Source of the DNA: an uncultured Muribaculaceae bacterium
Lineage (GTDB): Bacteria; Bacteroidota; Bacteroidia; Bacteroidales; Muribaculaceae
Assembly: GCA_944321905.1 (NCBI GenBank)
Contig: CALUNI010000002.1
Span: 20,932 to 84,931 of the forward strand
Direction of reading: 5' to 3'
Length of the DNA stretch: 64,000 nucleotides
Below the pieces are notes generated by a model, which was given only the letters and a program-made list of their open reading frames with translations, searched no databases and was not told where the DNA came from. Shown here one piece after another: positions 28,801 through 38,931 of this stretch. Position numbers and translations under genes: made by a program. Each line of letters opens with the position of its first letter. Positions within the stretch are counted from its first letter, which is position 1.

Positions 28801-28887
28801 AACTATCCCGGCACGGAAAGTGACATATTTGAGATGATTGACAGTCGCCTCGGCTCGTGGAGTGAGGCCGAAGGTGCTTCAAAATAA
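25870..28887 (+). CDS. Large periplasmic tetratricopeptide repeat protein
   Basis: This is a roughly 1005-residue protein with a signal peptide (MKIGIILLSLSMALPAAAS). Tetratricopeptide-like helical repeats fill nearly the whole length, for example ALASYDKIEPSAF, AIDCFAGVTDEDDELAQSAY, AIDTYKMLISQYPGS and AIDAYKNAIKLYPTSEEA. Such repeats bind other proteins, and members of this size in Bacteroidales occur next to outer-membrane barrels. The gene for a barrel protein begins 14 bases downstream, so the two probably act as a pair at the outer membrane. The exact role is unknown. The start was set by the promoter just upstream. Confidence 0.88.
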   Translation: MKIGIILLSLSMALPAAASHDAGVKSSSPEGYRARGIIMYENKDYIGAIDQLSHIYMMEGGEPYVEDADFYIALSTFERGEFNCVELFKKFVAGYPASVRVPYAWAKIGDCYFYRGEYDEALASYDKIEPSAFANNYKLDLTYRKAFSYLKLKEYDKAKILFEKISYTSRYRQAGLFYDAYTDYVDKDYDEALKKFGMLPPASELGKASQYYMCQIYFVNNNYDKVISTGRRLMENVGDNGEYADEMNRIVGESLYNAGDDEEAGDYLSRYIEGTEAKPERSSLYIMGVLHYRNADWQSAIDCFAGVTDEDDELAQSAYLYVGQAYVKLGNMNSASIAFEKALNMDYNQAIQETAFYNYAVSQNEGGRTPFNRSIDVFETFLNRFPDSRYADSVEDYLINAYVTGNDYQKALQSIGRITRPSRKVLAAKQNVLFQLGVQSLSNDDVAGATGYFNQARAVGNYDSQVVNNCNLWIAECCYRQGNYKEAEKLLGSYMANATDEDGSNVAMARYNLGYVRFQQRNYVGARSDFNKALSDSRLPDRLRSDALNRIGDTYYYLRDYETAEKYYEQAYTNDNSAGDYSLFQKAMMLGLQRDYKGKINMLDQLLRQYPKSSLCSSALLQKAEAYVNLGNNVSAIDTYKMLISQYPGSVDARKGLLQLAITERNAGNVDKAIDAYKNAIKLYPTSEEAAVAAEDLKLIYADSGRLNEYIAFINSVPNAPKIDVDDIDRLAYEAAEKAYLEKKDTGKLANYIKEYPAGAYVSKAKYYMAISEYEAGKYEDALALVNEVLDASVDAAFAIDALRIKGEILMKQNKYDEALVAYELMAQKASAQDAVINANLGVMRASLMLSRFAEMRDAADRLLKLGGLSSEEEKEARYCRATANIKLGSGGGAVSDLETLAKDTRNIYGAQAAYDLANYYYTSGDNVAAEDVLNRFIETGTPHQYWLARGFILLADVYHKKGKTFEAVQYLKSLKENYPGTESDIFEMIDSRLGSWSEAEGASK

Positions 28888-28901
28888 CAATAACCATAAA
28901 C

Positions 28902-30644
28902 ATGCTTAAAATGAAACGATTCTGCATATCATTTATATTAATTTCTCTTGTTTGTGGCATGGTGGCAGGACAAGAGAAAGAATTGAATAAGGAAATCACC
29001 ATCGACAGTGAGTTTGTCCCGGTGGAGCAGAAGGCTGCCAAGGTCAACATGTTGCCGGAGGTATATCGTCCGCAGGTGTCCGATGGTGCGGGTTCGATTG
29101 GCTATAGCGACTGGGCTGTCCCGTCGGAAGTCCCCACATCGGCTGTCACGCTGTCGCCGTATGGGTACAACACCTCGCGCGATTTTTCTTTGCACCGTGG
29201 TTATTTCGAGTTTGGAATTGGTACATGTCTCAACATGACCGGCAGCGCGGGATACCGGCTCGTGGACTTAGACCACACCAAACTGGGAATATGGTTGCAG
29301 CATAATTCCACGTGGACAGGGAAAAACAAGTCGGAGAATTCTCTGTATGCCGTTGACCAACACTGGAACGACAATGTGCTTGGCATAGACTTCTCGCACA
29401 GGTTCAACAAGGGAACCTTGTCGGCCAATGCTTTTTATCACTACGACAACTTTAATTATTTTGGTCGTTCGGCCAATGATTGGTATGCCATAGATTCCAC
29501 GCAGTCGGTCAACGAGTTTCGTATAGATGTCGGTTGGAAAGGTCTTTATCACGAAGACGAGGGGCTGAACTATTCGTTCAATGCGATATACAACTATTTT
29601 GGTTTCTCAAACGATATTTTCGAGCCTACTCAAGGCAATAGCGAGAATCACTTGAAGCTTAAGTTAAACGGTGACTTTGCAAGCAGCGACGTTTCTCACA
29701 TAGGGCTTGACGTGGCTTTTGATTTCATCAATTATAACATCCACCACTATAACGGGCTTGAAGAATCGACTGTCGTGGGGCACGAGAACCGCGGGATATT
29801 GAAAGTAGCTCCATATTATGCTTACAATAACGGCAATCGGTTAAGCTTGTCGCTCGGCGTGAACTTCGACGTGTCGTTTAACGACGGTGCAGCTTTTCGC
29901 CTTGCGCCGAAGGTAAAGTTCCGTTACGACTTGTTGCGAGGCTTGCAGTTCTTTGCCGAGGCCAAAGGTGGCAAGTCGGTTAATACGTTGAGCCGCATGT
30001 TCTCCGACAATCGCTACGTGTCGCCACAGACCTTGCCGGTTAACTCATATACGCCGCTCGACGTGCAAGGGGGCTTTAAGGTAGGGCCGTTTGCCGGGTT
30101 CAATGCAACGTTGTATGGCGGTTGGGCAAAGATTAAGAACGTCATGATGCCTGCGCTCTATGTCAATCCCACGCCTCAGGAGGATTGTTTCAACCGCAGC
30201 ATATCGCATTATGCCACCTTTGACATGAAAGGCTGGAAGGTGGGCGGCGAATTGGCATATTCTTTCCGCACTTTGGCCGATGCTTCAATCGGTCTCACCT
30301 ACTCGCCACAAGAAGAAGACAAGGGATATGTGATGGGCGACGACCGTGCCGAGCTTGTGCTTGACGTAAAGCTGATGTTGCATCCCATCGACGATCTGTC
30401 GATATTTGTAGGATATCAATATCGTTCCGATCGGTCGGTTATTTTTACCGACAACGCGGGTGAATGGCTGACTCAAGACCTGCAAGATGTGAATTATTTG
30501 TCGTTGGGGGCCAATTACAGGCTTAACGATATTGTGGGCTTCTTCTTGCATGTTGACAATTTGCTTAACAAGCGTTGGGACTCGCATTACGGTATGGGAG
30601 TGCAGCCAATCGGAGTACTTGGTGGCGTTAGCCTGCTGTTCTAA
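28902..30644 (+). CDS. Outer-membrane beta-barrel protein resembling a TonB-dependent receptor without plug
   Basis: This 580-residue protein has a signal peptide ending near VAGQ, a short N-terminal arm containing EITIDSEFVPVEQKAAKVN, and then alternating amphipathic strands to the end. The last strands (LNDIVGFFLHVDNLLNKRW and a terminal GVLGGVSLLF with final phenylalanine) match TonB-dependent receptor barrels. I see no plug domain of about 150 residues and no carboxypeptidase-like start. It may therefore be a channel or an anchor for the TPR protein encoded upstream rather than an energised transporter. ATG at 28911 is an alternative start. Confidence 0.83.
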   Translation: MLKMKRFCISFILISLVCGMVAGQEKELNKEITIDSEFVPVEQKAAKVNMLPEVYRPQVSDGAGSIGYSDWAVPSEVPTSAVTLSPYGYNTSRDFSLHRGYFEFGIGTCLNMTGSAGYRLVDLDHTKLGIWLQHNSTWTGKNKSENSLYAVDQHWNDNVLGIDFSHRFNKGTLSANAFYHYDNFNYFGRSANDWYAIDSTQSVNEFRIDVGWKGLYHEDEGLNYSFNAIYNYFGFSNDIFEPTQGNSENHLKLKLNGDFASSDVSHIGLDVAFDFINYNIHHYNGLEESTVVGHENRGILKVAPYYAYNNGNRLSLSLGVNFDVSFNDGAAFRLAPKVKFRYDLLRGLQFFAEAKGGKSVNTLSRMFSDNRYVSPQTLPVNSYTPLDVQGGFKVGPFAGFNATLYGGWAKIKNVMMPALYVNPTPQEDCFNRSISHYATFDMKGWKVGGELAYSFRTLADASIGLTYSPQEEDKGYVMGDDRAELVLDVKLMLHPIDDLSIFVGYQYRSDRSVIFTDNAGEWLTQDLQDVNYLSLGANYRLNDIVGFFLHVDNLLNKRWDSHYGMGVQPIGVLGGVSLLF

Positions 30645-30737
30645 CCGTTGCGGTTCGATAATATCTTGCGCTCGCAATGATAACGCAAGTTTGAGATAAG
30701 TAAGTATTGGCATTTAAGCAGTAGTTATCCATCCTGT

Positions 30738-30824
30738 AGAGGCGCAAAATTTTGTGCCTCTCGTCGTACTATCATTTTCCTGCATTCTGTTTTATAGTTA
30801 GAGATGCAAGATTTTGCGTCTCTA
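30738..30824. repeat. Pair of related imperfect palindromes (REP-like)
   Basis: AGAGGCGCAAAA/TTTTGTGCCTCT at 30738-30761 and TAGAGATGCAAGA/TTTTGCGTCTCTA at 30799-30824 are two copies of the same palindromic pattern, GAGRYGCAARATTTTGYGYCTC. Palindromes of this style are dispersed between genes in many Bacteroidetes genomes. They may also act as a terminator for the barrel gene. Confidence 0.6.
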
Positions 30825-30918
30825 AAGAAGGTTAGTAACAGTCATGCGGTGTTTGTTCCTCATCCTTAACTCACATTAAGTTACCCCCAAATCGAATGAT
30901 CGATCTGGAATAAAAGCA

Positions 30919-30958
30919 AATCGCCCCCGGCTGTGTTCGTACTCAGCCGGGGGCGATT
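30919..30958 (-). terminator. Terminator after the GH97 gene
   Basis: A perfect 15-base-pair GC-rich stem (AATCGCCCCCGGCTG with its complement, loop of 10) is followed on the minus strand by TTTGCTTTTATT. Confidence 0.85.
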
Positions 30959-30985
30959 CTGTTAGGGGGTGTCGTTTTTAGTGCT

Positions 30986-33169
<2,184 letters not shown>

Positions 33170-33369
33170 TTAAATTGGTTTGATGGTATATAAAAAACAC
33201 GATTTATGCTAATCGGTATAAATTGGCTTGTGTGAAAATGTTATGCAAGCTCATTGGGCAAAACTGTTATGCCCGCAAGTTTGCTATCTATTACAAAGAT
33301 AGTGCAGGTGGAATGAAGAACGTTGCAAGCCGGCTTGCAGCGTTATGCCAAGATGCAGCCTATCTTATG

Positions 33370-33400
33370 CAAAGATAGTTTATGTCGGGGGTAAAACAAA
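33370..33400 (-). promoter_or_regulatory. Promoter of the GH97 gene
   Basis: On the minus strand TTTG (33400-33397) is followed after 19 bases by TATCTTTG (33377-33370). It leaves a leader of about 200 bases. A second -7-like TATCTTTG lies at 33301-33294 without a clear -33 box. The rest of the 340-base gap 33167-33506 shows no gene. Confidence 0.6.
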
Positions 33401-33506
33401 GCAAACCCGGTTCTTTTTTGTGACCTATTTATCTTTTGTCGGTGTAAGCCATTGTGGTGGTTCATGGATAGGCATAGAGAACCTCCGACGGGGGGGGCAG
33501 GGTGTG

Positions 33507-33848
33507 CTACAAGTCCTCAAACTTGGCATCGGTGATGCGTGGCTCGGTGTCGCGGACTTCGACATATCTGACAGATTGCCGTTGTTCGATGATTTCTTCA
33601 AATTCAACGTATTCGCCATCGCCGGGGCCGAAGATTTTGCCTCGCCTTGAGTGGCGATGTCTGCCGTTGTTTGAGTTGTTGTTGCGATTACCGCCTTGGT
33701 TGCGGCTTCTGCTCCCGGAAAACTGTGATTGTGCGTCACGGAAGTTCCTGTTCATCTGGCGCACTTGCATCCATATCTTGAAAGCAGCCTTTATTACTGG
33801 TAGTAGCAGCAGCAACAGCAACAGAAATATGATGAATAATAATTCCAT
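33507..33848 (-). CDS. DUF4834-like small membrane-anchored protein
   Basis: This is a 113-residue protein when started at MELLFIIFLLLLLLLLPVIK. It has one N-terminal membrane helix (1-20), a basic, asparagine- and arginine-rich low-complexity middle, and an acidic end containing GEYVEFEEI. The combination of helix, basic linker and YVEFEEI motif matches small proteins annotated DUF4834 in Bacteroidetes, whose function is unknown. It follows pssA on the same strand but 227 bases away. An upstream ATG at 33899 would add 17 residues and bury the membrane segment, so I prefer the later start. Confidence 0.7.
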   Translation of the reverse strand: MELLFIIFLLLLLLLLPVIKAAFKIWMQVRQMNRNFRDAQSQFSGSRSRNQGGNRNNNSNNGRHRHSRRGKIFGPGDGEYVEFEEIIEQRQSVRYVEVRDTEPRITDAKFEDL

Positions 33849-34075
33849 TTGTCGTTTCTTTGAGATGCGTGTACGGGTTGTTTTGTATGTGTTTGGCAAA
33901 CATCATGCCATGCTACACATGGAGTTATGCCGAAAACAATAACAAATGTCGGCAAAAAACGTCAAATTAACAAATAAGTATTGCCAAGAAACAGCCTGAA
34001 TTTTGCAAAAATTGAGATTTAGCCAAGTGGCTTTGGCCAAAATATCAAAAGCCGGTTATTGGGTCACCGTTGAAA

Positions 34076-34816
34076 TCAATGCAGGGAAGTGGCTCGTTTT
34101 TCATAATTAAAGAATAGCAGCACGAGCGCAAAATAAATGATGATGGTTATGGCGAGTCCCGATACGCCGAATATGGCTATCGATGAAATGGTACACAGTA
34201 TGAGCAGGTATCGGTGAATGTTGCCGCGCAGCCCGTAATGCTTGAATTTTAGCGAGAACATGCGCAGGCGCGATACCATTGCATAGCTCAGTACGATGAT
34301 GGCTGCAAGAATGATGTATTCGTTTGCAGTCGTTGAAGGTTGGGTGTAGAAGTGGTTGCAGAATCCTATCCAGAATATGGCATTGGCAGGAATGGGCAGC
34401 CCGACAAATGAAGTGGCTTGTGTGTCATCGGTGTTGAACCGTGCGAGCCTTACGGCTCCGAATATGGCAATTAACAAGGCGCAGAATGCTATCCACGATT
34501 CGGGATACAGCTCACGTGTCATGAAGAATACTATCAATGCGGGGGCAAGGCCAAAGCTTACGCAGTCTGACAGGGAATCGAGTTCTTTGCCGATTGGCGA
34601 AACTGCGTTGAGCAGCCGAGCCACAAATCCGTCGAAGAAGTCAAACACTGCGGCAGCGGCTATCATGATGAAAGCAAGTTGGTAATAGGCCATGCTGCCA
34701 TAGCCGGTTGGCTGGCTACCGTGTGAAGCGCACACGCAAGCAAGGCTGCCCGCAAGCAAGTTCATGCATGTGATGGCATTTGGTATGTTGTTTTTGATTG
34801 ATTTAAGTGGGTTCAT
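34076..34816 (-). CDS. pssA: CDP-diacylglycerol--serine O-phosphatidyltransferase
   Basis: This makes phosphatidylserine from CDP-diacylglycerol and serine in the inner membrane. The CDP-alcohol phosphatidyltransferase signature is complete: D-x2-DG-x2-AR-x8-G-x3-D-x3-D is read in DFFDGFVARLLNAVSPIGKE and the LDSLSD that follows (near residues 58-83). Several membrane helices follow. It lies 28 bases downstream of psd, the next enzyme of the pathway, so the two form a phosphatidylethanolamine operon. Confidence 0.95.
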   Translation of the reverse strand: MNPLKSIKNNIPNAITCMNLLAGSLACVCASHGSQPTGYGSMAYYQLAFIMIAAAAVFDFFDGFVARLLNAVSPIGKELDSLSDCVSFGLAPALIVFFMTRELYPESWIAFCALLIAIFGAVRLARFNTDDTQATSFVGLPIPANAIFWIGFCNHFYTQPSTTANEYIILAAIIVLSYAMVSRLRMFSLKFKHYGLRGNIHRYLLILCTISSIAIFGVSGLAITIIIYFALVLLFFNYEKRATSLH

Positions 34817-34844
34817 AAGTTTTTGTGGTTAAGGTATAGAAGTA

Positions 34845-35510
34845 TTATTTCAAACGGGCTACTTGGGTGATGCCGCCCACCGTCTTGTCGCCCAACTTAA
34901 CTAATATTTCGGCGTTAAGAGGCAGGAATATATCTACCCGCGAGCCGAATTTTATGAATCCTATGTGTTGGTCGAGCGTTACATAGTCGCCCGGCTCGGC
35001 ATAGGTGACGATGCGTCGAGCAATGGCTCCGGCAATCTGCCGCATCAGTATTTCGTCTCCGTTCTTTGCCCGGATTACGATTGCCGACCGCTCATTTTCG
35101 CTGCTTGACTTGGGCAGGTATGCGGCAAGGAATCGTCCCGAGTGGTGCTTTACGTATTCCACACGGCCTTCTACCGACGGCCAGTTGGCGTGCACGTTGA
35201 AGATTGACATGAAAATCGACAGTTGTATCACGTTGCGATGCAGGTACTCGTCTTCATATACTTCTTCTAAAGCCACGATGGTGCCATCGGCCGAAGCGAC
35301 TACGGCATTGTCCGGGTCGCCTTTGAACCGGCGGCGCGGGCTTCGGAAGAAGTTTACTGCCAGTAAATACATGACGGACGAGATTGCAATGAATATAGAC
35401 GGTATGATCTTATATTCAATGAATGCCCATGCCGAAATGTTGAATACCAGCAGGATAAACAACAATGCCAGTAGTATGTTAAGGCCCTCTCGATGTATTT
35501 TGACTTTCAT
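34845..35510 (-). CDS. psd: Phosphatidylserine decarboxylase proenzyme
   Basis: This pyruvoyl enzyme converts phosphatidylserine to phosphatidylethanolamine. It has two membrane segments near the N-terminus (about 10-50) and a cleavage site GSR in KFGSRVDIFLP (about residue 190), where the serine becomes the pyruvoyl group. At 221 residues it belongs to the short PSD-A class. It is transcribed before pssA. Confidence 0.94.
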   Translation of the reverse strand: MKVKIHREGLNILLALLFILLVFNISAWAFIEYKIIPSIFIAISSVMYLLAVNFFRSPRRRFKGDPDNAVVASADGTIVALEEVYEDEYLHRNVIQLSIFMSIFNVHANWPSVEGRVEYVKHHSGRFLAAYLPKSSSENERSAIVIRAKNGDEILMRQIAGAIARRIVTYAEPGDYVTLDQHIGFIKFGSRVDIFLPLNAEILVKLGDKTVGGITQVARLK

Positions 35511-35592
35511 TGTTTTTGCTAATGTGCAATGTGCGAGCCAGAATCTCGCTTGTGTGAGTCAACGGGGAATTGTGCCTCGTCGTTTATAAGTA

Positions 35593-35624
35593 CAAAGTTA
35601 AGTTGTTTTTAAAAAATTTGCAAG
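35593..35624 (-). promoter_or_regulatory. Promoter of psd-pssA
   Basis: On the minus strand CTTG (35624-35621) is followed after 20 bases by TAACTTTG (35600-35593). The same two elements and spacing occur before the tRNA-Gln gene. Confidence 0.5.
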
Positions 35625-35739
35625 TGGGCGAAGCCTTGATGTTTCTGCCTGTTGAGAGATTGTGGCCTGCATAGGCTCTGCTTGAAACGGACGGGTCTAA
35701 ACAGACGTTGTAAAATCTGATTAGGTCTTAAGCCGTTTC

Positions 35740-36438
35740 CTATTTGCTTAGCAGCATATGGCTGAGCGTCCGTACCCCGTCGGTGGCTTTTTCGCGTATT
35801 ATGGTCACTGGCAGTGTGCCTGTGTCGGCAGGATGCGGGTCGATGTAGTAGATGGGTACGCCTCGGCGGACATACGATATGAGTGCTGCCGCCGGATATA
35901 CCACGAGCGACGTGCCGATAACAACGAATATGTCGGCACCTTCGACAAGCTTGGTGGCCGGCTCGAAATTAGGTACCGATTCTTGAAAGAATACTATGTG
36001 CGGTCGCACGGCATCGCCATACTTGTCGCGGGTGTCGAGTGATGTCTCAAGGCTGCCTCCTGTAACGTCCCGCACGTCATACACACGCTCGGGGTGCGTC
36101 ATCGAGCGCACTTTCATCAGTTCGCCATGCAGGTGCAAGACTTTTGAGCTGCCTGCTCGTTCGTGCAGATCGTCCACGTTCTGGGTTATGATTTGAACGT
36201 CGAAGTACTTCTCAAGCTCTTTCAGCCCGTAATGAGCTGCATTTGGCTTGCATTTGACAAGTTGCTCGCGTCGTTCGTTGTAGAACTTGTGTATCAGTGC
36301 CGGGTCGTGGCGGAATCCGTCGGCGCTTGCAACTTGCATGACGGGATAGTTTTCCCACAGCCCGCCTGCGTCGCGGTAGGTTGACAGCCCGCTTTCGGCA
36401 CTGATGCCGGCACCGGTGGAGATTACCAATTTTTTCAT
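35740..36438 (-). CDS. Sirtuin, CobB/SIRT5-like NAD-dependent deacylase lacking the zinc site
   Basis: This removes acyl groups from lysines using NAD. The NAD-binding motif GAGISAESGLSTYRDAGG is at residues 8-25, and TQNVDDLHERAG with catalytic histidine in LHLHGELMKVR follows. FYNERR contains the tyrosine and arginine that in E. coli CobB and SIRT5 read negatively charged acyl groups such as succinyl. The protein has only one cysteine (in VKCKP), so the usual four zinc ligands are missing. The start at 36438 puts the motif at the normal distance from the N-terminus. The frame also remains open to 36486. Confidence 0.9.
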   Translation of the reverse strand: MKKLVISTGAGISAESGLSTYRDAGGLWENYPVMQVASADGFRHDPALIHKFYNERREQLVKCKPNAAHYGLKELEKYFDVQIITQNVDDLHERAGSSKVLHLHGELMKVRSMTHPERVYDVRDVTGGSLETSLDTRDKYGDAVRPHIVFFQESVPNFEPATKLVEGADIFVVIGTSLVVYPAAALISYVRRGVPIYYIDPHPADTGTLPVTIIREKATDGVRTLSHMLLSK

Positions 36439-36585
36439 TTTTCCAAGTTTTTTTATCGGGACCCATGTAATAGCTTGTTCAATCAAGTCGTCTAACGACT
36501 TAGGGTTTAATCAAGCTTTTATGGTTCTAATTGCAAATTTAATATTTTTTACTGAAAATATAATGTGTACAATTGTATTTAACTC

Positions 36586-36593
36586 TACCTTTG
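36586..36593 (+). promoter_or_regulatory. Possible -7 element for the FKBP genes
   Basis: TACCTTTG matches TAnnTTTG, 83 bases before the ATG at 36676. I see no good -33 box. Confidence 0.35.
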
Positions 36594-36675
36594 CAGCTGA
36601 AAAAATGCGCATGTGCCGCATGGTTGTGCATGGGCTTGCGTAATAGAGGTTTATTAGTGAAATTATAATATAATT

Positions 36676-37260
36676 ATGGATAAATTGAGCTATGCTTTGG
36701 GATTAAGCATTGGAGGAAATTTCATGCGTTCGGGCATCGAGAGTTTGAATTACGGCGACTTTGTTGCCGGTGTGGAGGCTGCATACAAGGGCGATCATTC
36801 ACAGATGTCGCTTGACGAGGCCAAGCGCGTGGTCAACGCTTTTTTTGCCGAAATGGAAACGCGCCTGCAAGACGTTAACAAGAAGGCGGGAGAGCAGTAT
36901 CTGGCCGAGAACGCCAAGCGTCCCGAAGTGCATACTACACCCAGCGGCTTGCAGTATGAAATCATAAAGGAAGGAGAAGGCGAGTCGCCCAAGGCCACTG
37001 ATTCGGTGACGGTTCATTACACGGGAGCGTTGATCGACGGACGTGTGTTTGACAGTTCGGTAGAGCGAGGCGAGCCTGCCACGTTTGGCGTGTCGCAGGT
37101 GATTCCCGGATGGGTCGAGGCGTTGCAGATGATGAAGCCCGGGGCAGAGTGGAGGATATACGTTCCGTCGGATCTGGCTTACGGTCCACAAGGGGCAGGC
37201 GGCATTATCGGGCCTAACATGACTCTGATATTCGATATCAGATTGATAAAAGTGGGATAA
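36676..37260 (+). CDS. FKBP-type peptidyl-prolyl isomerase (FklB-like), cytoplasmic
   Basis: This protein speeds proline isomerisation during folding. The N-terminal 90 residues are the helical dimerisation domain seen in FklB and Mip proteins. The FKBP domain follows with VHYTGALIDGRVFDSS, QVIPGWVEALQMM and AYGPQGAGGIIGPNMTL intact. I see no signal peptide in the 194 residues, so it should stay in the cytoplasm. It lies 39 bases before a second FKBP gene that encodes a lipoprotein. Confidence 0.93.
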   Translation: MDKLSYALGLSIGGNFMRSGIESLNYGDFVAGVEAAYKGDHSQMSLDEAKRVVNAFFAEMETRLQDVNKKAGEQYLAENAKRPEVHTTPSGLQYEIIKEGEGESPKATDSVTVHYTGALIDGRVFDSSVERGEPATFGVSQVIPGWVEALQMMKPGAEWRIYVPSDLAYGPQGAGGIIGPNMTLIFDIRLIKVG

Positions 37261-37299
37261 ACATTATAGGATAACTTAAACAAATCAATAAAGAAGGAA

Positions 37300-38154
37300 A
37301 TGAAAAAAGTTTCTATTTTTGCAATGGCTGCCGTGGTTGCCGCGTCTTCCATGGTAAGCTGCAATGGCATTGCCGATAGCGGCAAAGTTGCAAATTCGGC
37401 CGATACGTTGAGTATGAAGATGGGCGAAATGTATGGTTATGGTCTTTCGGAGCAATTCACGAAACGCGATTCGGCATTTGACAAGGATGAGTTTGTGCGC
37501 GGTTTTGAAATGGCTCTGAACATGGATACCACCCAAGACAGCTATCGCCAAGGTGTGATGTTTGGTGCACAGTTGGTAGAAATGGTAAAGGGCTTAAAGG
37601 AGCAAAATAATGTTGACTTGAACACATATATATTTGCATCTGAGTTCAAGAAGGCGTTTACGAGCGATTCTGCGGTAAACCCGATGCTGCTGCAAGGTGA
37701 GGTTAACATGCTTATGCAAAAAGAGATGCGTGCGGCAAAGGAGCGTAACCCGAAGGCTATAGCGAATCGAGAAGCAGGCAAGAAGTTTATCGAAGACCTT
37801 GTAAAGAATGATACTGCCGTCAAGGTTACCGAAAGCGGCCTTGCATATAAGGTAGTAAAACCCGGCAAGGGCGCACAATTCAAGACTACCGACCGAATCA
37901 TGGTCAAATACAAAGGCACGAAAATCGACGGTTCGGTATTTGACGAATCGAAAGAAGCAAGGGTTATGAGTCCTGTGAGCGTGGTTCCCGGCTTCAAGGA
38001 AGGCTTGCTGATGATGAGTCCCGGTGCGTCATATGTTTTGTATGTTCCAGGCGAATTGGCTTACGGCGTAGATGGGAGAGGTGCTAAGATCGAACCTAAC
38101 GAGACGCTGATTTTCGAGGTGGAAACCGTAGGCCTTGAGCAAAAGAAGAAGTAA
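37300..38154 (+). CDS. FKBP-type peptidyl-prolyl isomerase lipoprotein
   Basis: This is the envelope counterpart of the gene upstream. The signal peptide MKKVSIFAMAAVVAASSMVS ends at Cys21, a lipoprotein lipobox. A longer helical region (about 30-165) leads to the FKBP domain with VKYKGTKIDGSVFDES, SVVPGFKEGLLMM and GRGAKIEPNETLIFEV. At 284 residues it resembles Mip/FkpA-type folding factors of the periplasm or outer membrane. A terminator follows. Confidence 0.92.
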   Translation: MKKVSIFAMAAVVAASSMVSCNGIADSGKVANSADTLSMKMGEMYGYGLSEQFTKRDSAFDKDEFVRGFEMALNMDTTQDSYRQGVMFGAQLVEMVKGLKEQNNVDLNTYIFASEFKKAFTSDSAVNPMLLQGEVNMLMQKEMRAAKERNPKAIANREAGKKFIEDLVKNDTAVKVTESGLAYKVVKPGKGAQFKTTDRIMVKYKGTKIDGSVFDESKEARVMSPVSVVPGFKEGLLMMSPGASYVLYVPGELAYGVDGRGAKIEPNETLIFEVETVGLEQKKK

Positions 38155-38182
38155 TATCTCTGTTGACAGATAGTTGGTTATT

Positions 38183-38225
38183 GCGACTATCGGGCGGAAT
38201 GTTTCCGACGGTAGTCGCTTTTTTG
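38183..38225 (+). terminator. Terminator after the FKBP pair
   Basis: A 10-base-pair stem with one G-T pair (GCGACTATCG at 38183-38192 with CGGTAGTCGC at 38209-38218) encloses a smaller CGGAA/TTCCG stem, and TTTTTT follows. Confidence 0.85.
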
Positions 38226-38348
38226 GCAAAAATCGTTTATGCCTGCGTTTGGGACAATTATGTGGCAGCGGCATGTTGAAAATGGTTAAAACGTGCCGTC
38301 TGTCAGTCATTTTGACAGTTAAATTGGTGATTTGTTGAAAAAATGCCA

Positions 38349-38356
38349 TATATTTG
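38349..38356 (+). promoter_or_regulatory. -7 element of the Lrp/AsnC gene
   Basis: TATATTTG lies 23 bases before the ATG at 38380. TTGG 21 bases upstream is a weak -33 box. Confidence 0.4.
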
Positions 38357-38379
38357 CAATGTATTAAAACATTACAGTG

Positions 38380-38850
38380 ATGGAGAAAATAGATAATCTT
38401 GACCGAAAAATATTACAGATAATCATGAAAAACGCACGCATTCCGTCGAAAGACGTGGCTGTGGAGTGCGGCGTTTCTCGAGCGGCTATTCATCAGCGCA
38501 TTCAGCGCATGATAGATATGGACGTCATAACGGGGTCGGGCTATAATGTCGATCCCAAGGTGTTGGGATATGCTACATGCACCTACATCGGGGTCAAGCT
38601 TGAGAGGGGTTCGATGTATCGCGATGTGGTTCCCGAATTGGAGAAGATACGCGAAGTGGTAGAATGTCATTTCACCACAGGGCCATATACGATGCTTATA
38701 AAGCTGTATGCTCGTGACAACCAGCATTTGATGGAACTGCTCAACGACAAGATTCAACACATTCCGGGGGTTACTGCAACCGAGACGCTTATCTCTCTTG
38801 AAATGAGTATAAATAGGGAGATACCGGTGAATTTCGATGTTGAAGATTAG
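38380..38850 (+). CDS. Lrp/AsnC family transcriptional regulator
   Basis: This 156-residue regulator has an N-terminal helix-turn-helix (DNLDRKILQIIMKNARIPSK and VSRAAIHQRIQRM) and a C-terminal RAM/ligand-binding domain with FTTGPYTMLIKLYARD. Members sense amino acids as dimers or octamers. The target genes cannot be inferred from the neighbours, although a candidate small RNA promoter lies just downstream. A GTG codon directly before the chosen ATG is an alternative start. Confidence 0.92.
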   Translation: MEKIDNLDRKILQIIMKNARIPSKDVAVECGVSRAAIHQRIQRMIDMDVITGSGYNVDPKVLGYATCTYIGVKLERGSMYRDVVPELEKIREVVECHFTTGPYTMLIKLYARDNQHLMELLNDKIQHIPGVTATETLISLEMSINREIPVNFDVED

Positions 38851-38894
38851 CGCATCTCCGAAGTATAATAAGAAAAAAAGATTGTAGTTTTTTC

Positions 38895-38925
38895 TTTGGT
38901 TTTTTGAGATAAGTTGCTATATTTG
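38895..38925 (+). promoter_or_regulatory. Consensus promoter in a gene-free region
   Basis: TTTG at 38895-38898 and TATATTTG at 38918-38925 are 19 bases apart, a perfect match. No long reading frame follows. Confidence 0.65.
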
Positions 38926-38931
38926 CATAAA

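Larger units (their letters stand above)
30645..30985. other. Convergent intergenic region with repeats and terminator
   Basis: This 341-base gap between the barrel gene and the GH97 gene contains two related palindromes (30738-30761 and 30799-30824) and the GH97 terminator (30919-30958). I see no gene. Confidence 0.6.
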
